Origin: Lepisosteus oculatus
Lineage: Eukaryota; Chordata; Actinopteri; Semionotiformes; Lepisosteidae
Length of the DNA: 64,000 bases
Assembly (NCBI RefSeq): GCF_040954835.1
Contig: NC_090705.1
Location: 15,698,436 to 15,762,435 of the forward strand
Reading direction: 5' to 3'
In this document: in pieces, positions 28,401 through 38,188 of the stretch
Layout: each line of letters begins with the position of its first letter
Position numbering within the stretch: position 1 is the first letter of the stretch
Program-made: the position numbers and the translations under genes
The notes under the pieces: model-generated
The model's database searches: none
The model's input: the letters and a program-made list of their open reading frames with translations, nothing else
Told to the model about the DNA's origin: nothing

Positions 28401-31400
28401 CTGATGCACCTGGCATGAGGAGTAAGGGGCCTCCACACTCTGCGTGGTGCCAAGCACATCATGATAAAGCTGAATGTCTTGGATCTATCTCAACCACTGA
28501 TTGCCTTGTACCTTTCCACTGTCTGTGCTGGCTGAGGTGAAGACTGAAGCACAACACTGCCCTCTGCTGGCACTAGTGTAACATTCATTGCTTTTAATGG
28601 TTTCTCACTTCTACTCGAGCTCCAGTCCAGCAGGTTTAGTATGCACCACTAAATTGCCAATTCCTAAAGAGGTGGAATGATTTTACTGTGATCCAGTAAT
28701 CAGGGGGAGTTGTTAAATACAGGATCCCACTCTAAATACTCTTCAAGTCCTCAAGATGACCAGAGCTGTCTTAATTGAACAAATCACTTGCTGGATTCCT
28801 CAATATCTACCAGGTGATGCCAACCTTTAGAGCACAAATACATTGGTAAAACCAGCTGGATTGGAGCTCTCTTGCAATAGGTTTAGAGTTCCCTGCTTTC
28901 TGTTCCACTTTGCTTCTAAGTACATTAAACATTACGTCTTTTATTGTGTCTGTAGGTGCTTTAGACTCCAAGCTTCAAGGACCAGGATCTGGGAACCCTG
29001 GTCAGTTCTGGCCTTAAGCAATACTGCACCCTTCTGAAAACTATCTGAAACATGTCAAGTTTAAGTGACAAACAGATACTAATGAATGTGATAGTAACAG
29101 TCCTCTTTTTTATCTCAGTCGACGCACTGGAGCAGAAGCACAGCCTGTTTGACAGCTATAAAGACCCATGCCGAGCTGGTCCTGGGAAAGAGAAACCCTG
29201 GGTCATAGGTCAGTGGCTCTTCAGCAGATTTAAGAACATAACAATGACCCTCCAGCCTATTTGAGTGTTAATAGCTAATTAATACAAGGATCTCATCCAG
29301 CCATTTCTTGAAGGAAGTCAGGGTATCGACTTCAACAACATGTTGGGCAGCTTGTTCCACACTCCCACTACACTTTGTGTAAAGAATTGTGTATTCTATA
29401 CTCCCATCACTCTTTGATTACTGTACCTGCTACTGTATCTCCTGCAATGAATTATAAATGGTGTTTGAGGGAAAATGGGTGAAACACATTCACCCATTTT
29501 CCTGCCCTGTGGACCTCTTTAATATGAATGGGATAATGGCTTATAATGGATAATGAAAGCTAAAATATATTATTTTGAAATATTAAGGGTGAAGAAATGG
29601 ATGAGGGAATCATTAAAGGATCCATTGCATTTATTGCTTTGTGTCTTTAAAATACTGTAACAAGTACTTATGTTTTTAAAACAATAGAATGCTCATCAAA
29701 ACAAAATGCACCTTAAATAAACTGTGTTGTCTGGCTACTGGAGCAATAGTAATTATGCCTGCATGAATGTTTTGACAGGTACTCTCCTTGAACAGCCCAC
29801 ACTGTATGATGACGCGGTGTCGACTCCAGAAAGGATGAAGATGTAAGTAGAGATGTGGATTGAAAACTGTAAAAAACAAAAAAGGACTCGCATTGCATTC
29901 TGCTTTCATTCTTTTCAGAAGTTAAGTCCGTGTTGTACTGGCAAAAGATACAGTAAATTCTCACACATCTGTGCAAAGTTACCTTCAAAAATGAAAACCG
30001 CAATCAGCCAGCATTAATGAATGTACAGTTCACATGTGCAGCTGCTAGAACACTCGGGTGGATCAGACAGCTATGGGATAGGATCCTTTTTCTGTTTCCC
30101 AGGTATTCTTCTACGTTTCTGGAATTGAAAGACAAAATGAGTAAATGATTTTTATACAATTTATTCTTGTCAGTGTTGGTCTATAAAAATATTTGCAGGA
30201 GCAAGAATATTTCCTTTGTGCATCTCAACAGAAGTAGCTAACAGTAGCTTCAATTTTAACCCCTCACTGAAAACGTTGAAGGATCAGGGAGCTGGCTCGC
30301 CCTCTGCAGATTGTTGAAATAGGAGCTGAACAATGACCTGAAGGACATCAGCCTTACAGCTGCACTTACTACAGCTGCTTATCGTTAACTGCAGTACAGT
30401 TAAACGCATTTTAAGGCGCTTTCGTGCATGGCTACCTTTGAGCTTTTGAGATGTTGGCGCTGTGGCTTTCAGAGATGGCATAATGACTTTAAAGAACTTT
30501 TTTAAAGAACCTTTTTCTTTCTCTCGGCGCTGGGCGGATCCGTCAGGTCTGTGGAGAGCGAGGTGGTCCGGAAGAGGTTCATCGCCCCGCCAGTAGCCCC
30601 GAAAGGCTGTGTGCTGGAATACCCGGAGCCGGGGGCCCCCTGGGTGGGCAGGCGCATTGACTACGTCCTGTACAGAGAGGCCACTGTCTCCAGGCACTTG
30701 CGGACCGTACGTCCCGCCCTGTGTTCGACAGCCAGCTTCGCGTAAAACTAGCAGTGTTCTGACTTACCCCTTCGTCATGAAATCTTTCTGCAGCTGCAGA
30801 CGGCAGTATTGTCGCCTCTGTCTTGACAGGGTGCACCCGCTTAGTGTCCTTGCTGCTCCTCACTGGCATGAATCAGTGTTCCACCACCTTTGAAATTAGG
30901 TTAATATTTAGATTGATGTTAGATTAATATGAGATTAAATGGTTTTATTTTCCAAACGCGGTGTGCCAATGTTTCTGCGGTCAGTCGGCACACCTGGCTC
31001 GTTTGCTTGCTAGGAGCTGATCTGAGGGTAGGAGTCTCAGGCTGTAAAAGGCAGAGACAATCTCCTTTTGCTAAAGAGAAAAATAAATCTTTGGCTAAAC
31101 CAGAAACAGCAAGATAGTGTCTCATTTAATTTATGAGCTTATTCTTCAACAAAGTTTAATTCTAATTATATGTAAAAAAACATTATGGGTTTCGAGAAAA
31201 ATCTGCCAGTAGTAAATTAAAATATAGGGAAAAAAAGTGGTTAAGTAAGAATGTGGAGTATGTTTGCATTTTAAGAATTTGTTTCTTTTGATAGGAAGTT
31301 GAGAAAATCACCTTTGTCACCCAGTTCGCCGGGCTGACTGATCATATTCCAGTGGGCATGAGACTGCGCGTTTCTGTGGACACTGAAGAACCAGATGTCT

Positions 31401-31402
31401 GA
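25449..31402 (+). CDS. smpd5: SMPD5-like neutral sphingomyelinase, seven coding exons
   Basis: Coding exons: 25449-26510, 26886-26961, 27869-28009, 29119-29208, 29779-29842, 30547-30706 and 31295-31402, giving 566 aa in phase. The enzyme family cleaves sphingomyelin to ceramide and phosphocholine with Mg2+. Two hydrophobic N-terminal segments (about residues 14-36 and 53-84) fit membrane anchoring, as in SMPD3. The DNase-I-like catalytic half starts near residue 265 with VDFVLLEEAFDRRAARRL, then FNSGIFFASRYPIL, CFPNGRGED and ACTHLHAPE-like FNCTHLHAPE. CGDFNFDNCSP, SLFDSYKDPCR, RRIDYVL and GLTDHIPVGMRL follow; the last carries the catalytic His. Residues 155-260 are a low-complexity Ser/Thr/Pro linker. 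SMPD3 is the close paralogue; the position beside SPATC1, as in mammals, decides for SMPD5. The start is the first ATG after the acceptor. Confidence 0.88.
27690..27830 (+). repeat. Dispersed repeat remnant in SMPD5 intron 2
   Basis: 'gaggtgggcattcagcctat' followed by 'aggatctcatccagccattt' and 'cttgaaagtagctaggga' shares its order and wording with 29285-29360 and, more faintly, 2398-2465. Three copies of the same text define the family. Confidence 0.6.
28020..28396 (+). repeat. SINE copy immediately after an SMPD5 splice donor
   Basis: This matches the reverse complement of 55016-55400 over nearly its whole length: 'aggtcctgactctctgtggt', 'cattaaaaatcccagggtgt', 'actgatagct', 'gggctgcacattggtggtgg', 'tttgagtggagtgtccagaa' and an AT-rich end. 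The 5S-derived head seen in the 55.5 kb copy is missing here, so this is a 5'-truncated member. It starts about 10 bases beyond the exon 3 donor (28010). Confidence 0.85.
29270..29420 (+). repeat. Dispersed repeat remnant in SMPD5 intron 4
   Basis: 'aaggatctcatccagccatt', 'agggtatcgacttcaacaac' and 'gcagcttgttccacactccc' repeat the wording at 27740-27800 and 25270-25310. Confidence 0.6.
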
Positions 31403-31484
31403 GGAGAACTGAAGACGGAATCGGAGCTGGCAGTAGAGATTACAGACTGTAGAGACTGCCCACCTGGACTGCGTGCTCCTTTTA

Positions 31485-31490
31485 AATAAA
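31485..31490 (+). terminator. smpd5: SMPD5 polyadenylation signal (AATAAA)
   Basis: AATAAA lies 82 bases after the stop codon; a second one lies at 31574-31579. Either could serve. The TMEM249 start is 2 kb further on. Confidence 0.55.
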
Positions 31491-31579
31491 TTCTGTATAT
31501 ATTAGCTGTAAATCAGGCAGCACACTTGCTACCGTGTTTTTATAAATGCATTTTTGGTGGGCTTTCTTATTTTAATAAA

Positions 31580-33148
31580 AATGTCTTTTTATTTACTTCA
31601 TGCTTTGAAAGACAATTACTTTATACCACTTCAGACATGCACTCATTATAATCCTGGGTGAAACCACTTTAGTTAGAGTGTGTCACGCCTGCATCCCACC
31701 ACATTCCCACACGGAAGCGCACTCAGGTTAATCACACTCCAGCCCTGAGCACTTCTGCTGAACGACACTGCTCCTGCCAATCAGCCAACCACGACACTCC
31801 ATCAATCAACCCGCCCCCCCCCTACTTTCTCCTTGTAATTTTCCTTTGACCATGTCTACTGTCTTGCTCTTTTTGGATTGGAAGCTTTCTTGTCGACCTT
31901 CACCTTACAAACCTCGGAACTCGACTCGGACCTCGCCTCTCGCCTTGCCCTCCTACCCTCTGAATCTTTTCCCTCATCTCTAGACCCCCTAAGGTACTGC
32001 ATAGGGTTCATCTTTCTGTTTGCTCAGTGGGTCAGTTGTGACAGAGTGCATGTTTTCTGAGATAAGACCTTTTTTTAATGAATGTTCTTGTTTAGTAAGA
32101 CACTGTGTCCGTTAAGGAGCGGAAGTGCTTGATGTCCTTGGTTAAAATTTCATTCTTTTCATCAAGTCCAGGAGGATTGAATACACCATGCTGGGGAGGA
32201 GTAAGTTCATTTTCAGTTTGTGTAAGAGACAATTCCATACTCGACATCTTTGTGCCTTTTAAACTCTCTTGTGCTCTCAGCATCTTGTGAGCTGGTTCCA
32301 CACTGGAACAAGAATTGCTTGGGGGGGGGTCATTGTGCTCTTTTTGGGATGGCAGTATTTATAGAGGCCAAAGTGAATTTGTGTGTGGTGTCATGAATCA
32401 ATAAGGATGCTTACTGTTGACAACATGCTTGCAATATTTCTCTTCCATCAGGTCTGTGGTTTACCAACAGCACTACTGTGAGAGGCTCTTGTTCACTGAC
32501 AAGGGAGCAGCAGAAATATGGAATCCAAGAACTTGGAAATAAAATTCCAAATGGAGAACAAACTGCTTTAATTTGGCTCTGCTTCTATGGTTGTTACCCA
32601 TTTGCCAATAAAATTGCTGAAGCCTTTTAAAGATCAAATAATCTATAGGACAAGACTTAGTCATATACCTTCATTTATCACGCTGTTAATTGGAAATGAT
32701 TTAAAATGTTGAGCTATAAAAGTGTCTGGGAGGAACAAATGGAAACAATGGGTCTTTGTGATAAAACAGTGCTTGTTAAAATGATTGTGTCCTCCAGGAA
32801 GCTACTATTGCTTATTTATTCTGCAGTTTCAAATTGCACTGCTGCATCAAATGTGGTTTAAATATTTTTAAAAATTGAAAGGCTTAAACAGGGTCTTAAA
32901 AACAACCATTACAAATTTGATCATGGTTCCCTTGGCCAAATTGTTTCCAGTGTTAAATGTATTTATGTATCCCCAAGGATGTACAAATGCAAATAGGGAT
33001 ATTACCTTCATAGTATGTTCTTGTTTAATGCCTGGAGGTGACCAATGAGTCTGACCTAAAAAAAAAAATCTGTGATTGTGTAATTTTGACAAATGTATAG
33101 GTACATAAGCTATCTAATAGTTATTTCTGTATTCAATGTTTGTCAATG
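31580..33148. other. Intergenic region SMPD5-TMEM249
   Basis: It contains a C-rich patch (31680-32050) of repeat-like composition and a minus-strand frame at 32092-32301 that looks moderately protein-like but has no recognised homologue. The rest is AT-rich with nothing recognisable. Confidence 0.4.
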
Positions 33149-33201
33149 TGGTTACTATGACAATCAGACATGTTACTTGGAACATGGTTACTATGACAAT
33201 C
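33149..33201. promoter_or_regulatory. Two identical X-box-like (RFX) motifs upstream of TMEM249
   Basis: TGGTTACTATGACAATC occurs exactly twice, at 33149-33165 and 33185-33201, 36 bp apart. The core GTTACT-AT-GACAAT is an imperfect palindrome close to the RFX X-box (GTTNCC, 0-3 spacer, RGNAAC). RFX2 drives sperm and ciliary genes in vertebrates (established). The pair lies 420-470 bp before the TMEM249 start. Binding is inferred, not shown. Confidence 0.4.
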
Positions 33202-33619
33202 TGAATGTTAGAATTCCGTTTACAAGGTGCATGTGACCTGGAAGCAGGGAAAAAACAGGTATTTCTTCTCTGAATGGCAAATTGGTTTGTAAAGATTATT
33301 TTATGAACACAAAGAATCCAAGTCTTCAGAGTATCTTGAATTAAAATGTTCTGTTTCTTTTTGGTTCACAATATTCTGCATAATTCACTTTGCTCCAGGT
33401 TCCTATAATATTTGATGATGACAATTATGGATGCAGAGCCATCAGTGATGTAAAATCAAGGAAGAGCTGAGGACTTCAATTGAATTTAATTGCAAGTATT
33501 CTACTCCTTTTTTGTACGTGTACTATTATATATAATTGCTATATGAGATTATGTTGTGGCTCTGCCTTGTGTGTAGTAAAGATCCAACTTGCAGTATTTA
33601 TCCTATTTTAGATGCCACC

Positions 33620-36599
33620 ATGCCAACAGGCATTTTCAGCACGTGGGATTACAAAATCTTCAAAGCGGAGCAAGCTCTCAATAGCAAGCTGAAAAAGAAC
33701 TCCTATCACCCTTTCGTTCTGAAGAGGCACAACGGTAAGAGTGGTCTCTGCTCCCTTTTTTCTTTCCCTCGGCGCCCTTTCAGTTTCCTTCTCATTTCCT
33801 CTGTGTCTTGGCCTCTGCCGGCAGTGCTGGTGATGGAGTACCTACACGAAGACCTGTGGAAGGGCGTGCTGCTGCTGGTCGCCTCCGTCGTCGGCAACGC
33901 GCTCTACCTCAGCCGAGACGTCAAGGTGAGGATCCTTACGAAGGCCGCTCCTGTGCAGTGACCTGGCACGTGCTAGATGGGCTTCTGTTGAGTGGTTAAT
34001 GCTGGTGAGAGGTTTAAGCTAGACCTGTGAAGCCCATAGCGTCGGCCCACTTCAAGCTTGAACAAGGACGTCTGTATAAGAAGGGGACAAACGCCATTGC
34101 ACAACACGAAAACTCGCACACAGGTGTATGGTTGTAAAAGAACACGGCGATATTGGTAGCTTGAGGCTTGTAGGGACCCGCGACGGGGGATGCCTACTTT
34201 CACTTTCGGAGCTTTTTCAAGCTGCCAATCAATCTAGAATTATCTTTTAACAATCCTTAACATTGTGCAGCGCTCGGTGCTGATATCTTGTTATATGTGG
34301 AAAGTGTCTGTCCTTCATCCCGTCTGCTGACTATTTTTACTGATTTCCATGCTCTATCGGGGTGTAAGGTTAATGGGTTCACGTCTTCATTACTGCTATT
34401 CAACTGCACTGGAGACAGCTGGACAAATACTGGAATTAAAAAATTACTCTTCTTTAACTGCCCCTGTGGTAAGCAAATTTAACAGTATTCACTAGATGAA
34501 AGCTTGTAGAGAATTGGGACAACCTTCATAATCACGAGGCATGGTTCCCTCATTTCTATCCAAACACCCTAATGAAGACAAAGAGGCATGTGTTGGATTT
34601 CAGTGCTAAAATACTTCCTCTTTTTATTTTTTTGTGCACATCAAAAGTGTCTTGATGTGGTCAAGTGTTAAAAACGTGTTTCTCTTCTTCTCCAACTATT
34701 CTACTCAAGCATATGCTTTGGTATTGATTTTCAGCAGCAGGGAATGATCTGGCTGGCTAGACTGACCAGCTGGAGTCCTCTGCCCCCTTCCTCTGGTTCC
34801 ACTGGGCTATTCACATGCCTGGATCCATGGGGCTGGGGAAGGGGGGGAGGACTGCATTTCTGATCCAATCCTTACTGTATGGTACTTCAAGAGCAGCTGT
34901 CTGATGTGATTTCAGTCCCTTGGTTGAATGTTGCTTTGTTACTTGGAAATTTTAAAATAAAAATCACAAAGATGGAAAAAAACCTATGCTTTGGGATATT
35001 AAAAATCCCTCCACTGTATAGCTCAAGAGTTACATGGGAAAATGTCTGTTGCAGGACTTTCACCAGTACGCTGGCTACCTGGTGTTCTGCTTGTGCCTGG
35101 CACTGTGGCTCATTGCCTCCAGCTCCTTCCGGAGGAAGCTGGTGGTCGACCACACCACGGGCGCCTACAGGTTCTACATCCACGGGCGCCTCCGGCACCA
35201 GGGCCCTCTGCACCAGATCTACATCCGCATGAGGGCGCAGAAAAGCGGTCAGCACCCCGGCTGTGGACACGGCTCGGTCCACTTCAAACCCTTCCAGACT
35301 GCGAGACGAAAAGATGGGTTGAATGTAGTTCATGTAATGAGGAGCTCAAGTGTGAAGGGCAGCGAGCCAGTCTGTGGACTGTTCTTAAAGACCCAGTCTC
35401 ATGCATCAGTGAATTTATCTACATGTAACCAACTCACACAAAAAGCGACTTTTGACAACTTTTATAACAGCCAGCAATGAAGGGATATGCAGGGTGGGGA
35501 TGGGGCATACCCTCAAATGTCTGTCTCCTCTAAAAAAATTAACCCTCCCCATCTTAACAAGGTGACAGTGGTCCAGCTGTCTGTGAAGTCTGCCTCTTCC
35601 AGCACACTGGTACTCTGTGTCATTTTTTTTCTAGTTTTAAACAATGCCACAATCTGTTCCTTGCTCCAGTTACATAGTAGCCAGCATGTCCTGTGCCCAT
35701 CCACTACAGAACCTGCACAGGCAAAATTGATTTTTACATGCATCAGCCAACACGTCTACACAACCGTGTCCGTTTTTTCATTTCAAGGCCAAGGTCGTCT
35801 CCTGTACAAACTCATCCTCCATGGCTACAAACTAGAAGAACAACAGCTGAGTGGATTTTGTGAAAAATATGAGGTAATTGTCAATGTTCAAAACAGTGCT
35901 GCTTTTCCGTACATTTTAGAATATTTAAACAAGGTTACAGAATATTGTACTTCCTACTGCCTATGTTGCTTTACAAAATAGCAGTGAATCATAGTCTTTG
36001 AAATAGCCAGAACATTCCTGTGCTGCCCTGCTGTGTGCTTTATGCTTGCTGGGATACTCTCCAGCTCCCCTGTGACTCTGAATTAGAAGAAGCGGTCAGA
36101 AAATGGATGGATGGATCAGTCTCATATCATTCGGAAAAGAAACCCCTCTTTTAAGGGGTTTCAAATGAATTATGTTCTGTTTCACCATCATAATGCTGGC
36201 TTAGACGTATACCTGCTGCGTTGATGCATTTCCCCAGTCACATGCACCTGAAATTTGAAAGGCAGACATAAGTGGACCTAGTTTGATAATTAGCTCAGAA
36301 GGCAAATGAGAAATTTGAGTACTGATAGCTCAATAGATCAGTGCTATATTCACAGCCAGGCTTGGTTGAGCAGTCCAGCAGGTCTCAGAAGTAAACAAGC
36401 TAGAAGCCCACTTGGGCAATAGTGTCCTTATGGGAACTAATCTTCTTGGTCTTCTCAGCTGTTGGAGATACTAGGGAGAAGAATGGCCTCAAAGCTCAAT
36501 ATCAACTACTTTGACTACCAGGACGTTTCAACACGGCATCTTGTCAACCAGTGGCCCAAGCGTCACACCATCGCGGAGGAGAAGGCAGCGCCAGTGTAG
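33620..36599 (+). CDS. tmem249: TMEM249 (CatSper-theta): sperm calcium-channel accessory subunit, five coding exons
   Basis: Coding exons: 33620-33734, 33825-33925, 35055-35247, 35788-35873 and 36459-36599; phases close to give 211 aa (human about 235). The ATG sits in a strong context (gccaccATGc). Residues 1-38 are a basic cytosolic start. Two hydrophobic spans follow: [19 protein letters not shown] (about 48-66) and [18 protein letters not shown] (about 79-96). A conserved soluble part comes next ([56 protein letters not shown]). The family has two membrane passes and was identified as a subunit of the sperm CatSper complex. All exons look intact. It is tail-to-tail with the zinc-finger gene. 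Assignment rests on recalled family features, not a search. Confidence 0.8.
36040..36118 (+). repeat. Remnant of the LINE-tail-like repeat in TMEM249 intron 4
   Basis: 'gctgggatactctccagctc' through 'gaagcggtcagaaaatggat' plus GGAT units is the reverse-oriented tail of the element at 22612-22932. Confidence 0.6.
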
Positions 36600-36748
36600 A
36601 GAGCAAGTAACAACTGCAATTTAGGGCTGTCCATGGAACAATTCTTCTACAATTTCTGCTCATTTTTAAGCACAGGAATCCATCTGACTGAACTCAGTTC
36701 TCTCAACATTTTAAAAAACAATTTAAAACACTTATCACTGAATTTATA

Positions 36749-36754
36749 AATAAA
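36749..36754 (+). terminator. tmem249: TMEM249 polyadenylation signal (AATAAA)
   Basis: First AATAAA after the TMEM249 stop codon, 150 bases downstream. Confidence 0.5.
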
Positions 36755-38188
36755 ATCAGACGACAAGATAGCAGTTAACTGGGCATAGAAAGACTTCTCA
36801 AAAGCAAAGTGATTTCACTCCTAAAAAAGGCAAAACAGAAACTAATGGAATGTAGCATTTACAACCGAAAAAACTCAAAAAAAATATGGCACAAATCATT
36901 AGCTTAACTTAATCATTGCACTGAGTTCACAAACTCTAACGTAAGAAAACAAAAATACAAAGTAAAAAGCACATGAATGTATGGGGGCCACTCAAGAAGA
37001 AGTATATCAGAAAACCGTTTGGTCAGTTTTTTTGTTTTACTTTTGGACATTTTTTTCTTGTAAAAGATAAAAAAATGAATTCCAAACACTTTTTTTAACT
37101 TTCGTTTTTGGAACTCTTCGGACGGGTTTCCTTCTATAATGATGAATTTAATCACAGACCAGTGTTGCAATTTAATAAGAAAAATTATCATTCAAAGAGC
37201 TTGCAATTCACTGATGCAGCGCAATGCAAATTTCCCAAGACGTCTTTTACCTCCTTCACCCCCTTCCATTCAATGGTTGAGTATTAGGTGGCTGCGTCAG
37301 CATGGATAGGCTGCAAATGAACAAGTAAAGATTTATTCCATACCAAAAAGAAAAATGTTTCGGCTGTGGAGCCGTCTTAATTGTGTGTGAAGGCTCCACA
37401 GCCAAAACACGATGTCTCTTTTCTTTTCAACATGGAATAAACCTTTACTTGTTCCTTTCCATTCTAAAGTATGTTCTGGTTATTGAGACCCTTGTTCATT
37501 CAGCTAATTTGAAAAATAAAAAAAAAGATTTAAAAAACAACTACAAGGGTGAGGTTTGTAAATATATATATTTACAGCCCTATTTTAGCTGTACCATTAT
37601 GACAAGTGGTGTGTATACAATTTATACTAGCACAAACTCATGGTGTTACAAAATCTGAAACTGCAGAAATATAATCGAAAGGAGCTTTTCATACACTTTA
37701 AACTGCAGGTCACAGGCTGGGTGATGTCACTATCCCACTGTGAGCACGCTCCTCCGACTGGTGCCACACAATCGGCTCAGGTTTTGGATTATTCAGCCAA
37801 GGATTTCTCAGTCCACAGAGAAATGACTTCCCAGGCAACAGCAGGCTCAAAGGGGCCCCAGTTAGTGGAGCACCTTCTCTCCCATCCGCTCATGAAATAA
37901 GGGGTGACTCAGCAGGCTGAAGTGGATGGAGGAGTCTTTACATCCCATGTGGGGACAGAGATCAGTGCAGAAGCTGAGATATACACACACTTGGCAATTC
38001 CAAACTGAAAATCAATCTGACAAAAAACACATTTCAGGGATTAACAGAATACCTCACTTTACCACAGGGGACTGAGAAACCCTTAGATTCAAAAGACCCG
38101 ATTGCACAAAGCACTAACCTAAAGCTTCTAATTTCTTCACGTCGCTCAGACAACAAAGACAGCTCACAGTTTCTCTTGAAAGGGTGGT
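36755..38188. other. Tail-to-tail interval between TMEM249 and the zinc-finger gene
   Basis: AT-rich sequence with the inverted repeat at 37292-37462 and no open frame of interest. The last ~200 bases (37990-38188) are probably 3' UTR of the minus-strand gene. No clear minus-strand AATAAA (TTTATT on this strand) lies directly beyond its stop; the nearest falls inside the repeat at about 37327. Confidence 0.4.
37292..37462. repeat. Copy 2 of the dispersed repeat, as an inverted pair
   Basis: Left arm: 'ggctgcgtcagcatggatag', 'caagtaaagatttattccat', 'tgtttcggctgtggagccg'. Right arm after a short spacer: 'aggctccacagccaaaacac', 'tggaataaacctttacttgt'. The arms are reverse complements with mismatches, so a transcript could fold into a long hairpin. 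Confidence 0.75.
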
